DNA from: Paramacrobiotus metropolitanus
Taxonomy: Eukaryota > Tardigrada > Eutardigrada > Parachela > Macrobiotidae
Assembly: GCF_019649055.1 (NCBI RefSeq)
Contig: NW_026570244.1
Coordinates: forward strand, 558,001-622,000
Direction of reading: 5' to 3'
Length of the DNA stretch: 64,000 nucleotides
Shown here in pieces: positions 63,186-64,000 of this stretch. The first letter of the stretch is position 1. Each line of letters opens with the position of its first letter. Under the pieces are notes generated by a model. The model ran no database searches, was not told the DNA's origin, and saw nothing but the letters and a program-made list of their open reading frames with translations. Position numbers and translations under genes: made by a program.

Positions 63186-63609
63186 ACCGCCGTTCCACCC
63201 AGATTGAATCCGGGCTTTAAGCTACGCGCCACGCTGCCTGTGCATGCTGGCGACGTGCTGGCTTTATGTACAGCCCTCCTCGGGCGTCCAGACGACACAG
63301 CGTTTGTGTCAAGCGGACCGGTCAATACTGCCTGCGAGTGTTCGGAAAACAGTGAATGCATTCCTTTCCCTTATCGCTACCTGCTTAAGCCTGACTGTTT
63401 TTTATCATGCAGGTTTGAATACACAATGTTTAATGTATTGGGTCCTGCGGAGGACGCGATATTGTGCATTTCGGGGCTTCCTCCGTCCCCCACGTACGTT
63501 CACGGGCGCCTCTTCGTAGGGACCCACGATATAAACGTGTACGTCTTCGATCTAGTGGACGACAATCCTATGCAGGCAAAATACGCGCTGAGGGGACATG
63601 CTAATGCAG
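63186..63609 (+). CDS. Exon-like segment with possible WD40-like repeats
   Basis: An open frame from after CTTGTTAG to a strong donor (GCAG/GTAAGT at 63610). Near its start it reads LPVHAGDVLALCTALLGRPD and near its end VHGRLFVGTHDINVYVFDL then LRGHANA, resembling beta-propeller (WD40) blades with H-x-G-D-V-L-A-L and G-x-x-D...V-F-D-L patterns. The middle (Cys-rich, 63330-63410) looks less like a repeat, but splicing it out would break the frame. Continuation would be beyond 64000. The family is not identified. Confidence 0.45.
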
Positions 63610-64000
63610 GTAAGTGAGTACTAGCTTGAAAAAATATATATACCGAACGATTGGTCTTGGAATTGTTTATTTCTTGCCTCGAAATACTTTTTGATTTGTT
63701 TCGAAATATTCTTGAGTTGAATATGTAACTATTGAATATTTAATTTTAGAAGTATTCCTCGTTTTTTAAATTTCTAATTAAGAGTTTTTGTTTAATTTTG
63801 AAAATATTACCTTATTTTTTTTAATTTTGAAAAGGCGAAAAATTTTGTTAAAAGTTTTAAGTTAAAAAATTAGGTATTTTACTGTTGATTTTATCCTTTT
63901 AGTTGCTTCAGTAATGGTTTAATGGGTGAATTACGGAAATATTTCTATAATTGTAGAATAATTATTAATTAAGTTTGAAATTTTATTGATAGTTATTTGG
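63610..64000. other. A/T-rich intron start at the window edge
   Basis: Starts with the donor GTAAGTGAG and is strongly A/T-rich with long T and A runs. No acceptor or gene is seen before the window ends. Confidence 0.45.

Noticed and set aside
1-64000. tRNA and rRNA genes
   Set aside because: I saw no cloverleaf with intact A and B boxes and no rRNA-like sequence; the tRNA-like word at 60800 is better read as a primer-binding site.

Overview
The window is eukaryotic, most likely from an invertebrate animal. It has spliced genes with short GT-AG introns, TATA boxes, AATAAA signals, a Polinton/Maverick-type virus-like element, a foldback MITE and a miniature LTR element. I cannot name the species.

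Positions 1-253 are unique sequence with a promoter-like cluster (CRE, E-box, two inverted CCAAT boxes) and repeated ACGATCT words. Positions 254 to about 49665 are one uninterrupted satellite array of about 62 head-to-tail monomers of about 800 bp. Both array edges lie inside the window. Each monomer is itself built from diverged sub-repeats about 158 bp apart, so the array is a higher-order repeat. The same short antisense reading frame recurs in most copies, but I judge it a by-product of repetition.

From 49666 to about 57.9 kb lies the right part of a Polinton/adintovirus-like element. In order it holds a hexon-like major capsid protein cut at its 5' end by the satellite junction (+), an adenain-type cysteine protease (+), a basic protein with two PC4-like segments (-), an unrecognised 167-residue protein (+), a TATA-binding-protein-like gene (+), and a spliced protein-primed type B DNA polymerase (-). 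The polymerase carries several in-frame stops and at least one frameshift and is a pseudogene. Integrase, packaging ATPase and penton genes are not visible. The TBP-like and PC4-like genes, with a GGTAATTATTGA motif shared by the element's two intergenic control regions, suggest an element-encoded transcription module. This is the most interesting signal in the window.

From 57.9 to 64 kb is host-like DNA: a 34-bp tandem repeat, a 316-bp foldback MITE with a TA duplication, and exon-like segments on the + strand (one Tudor-like, one possibly WD40-like) of one or two genes I do not recognise. A 1.43-kb TRIM-like LTR element sits in the largest apparent intron.
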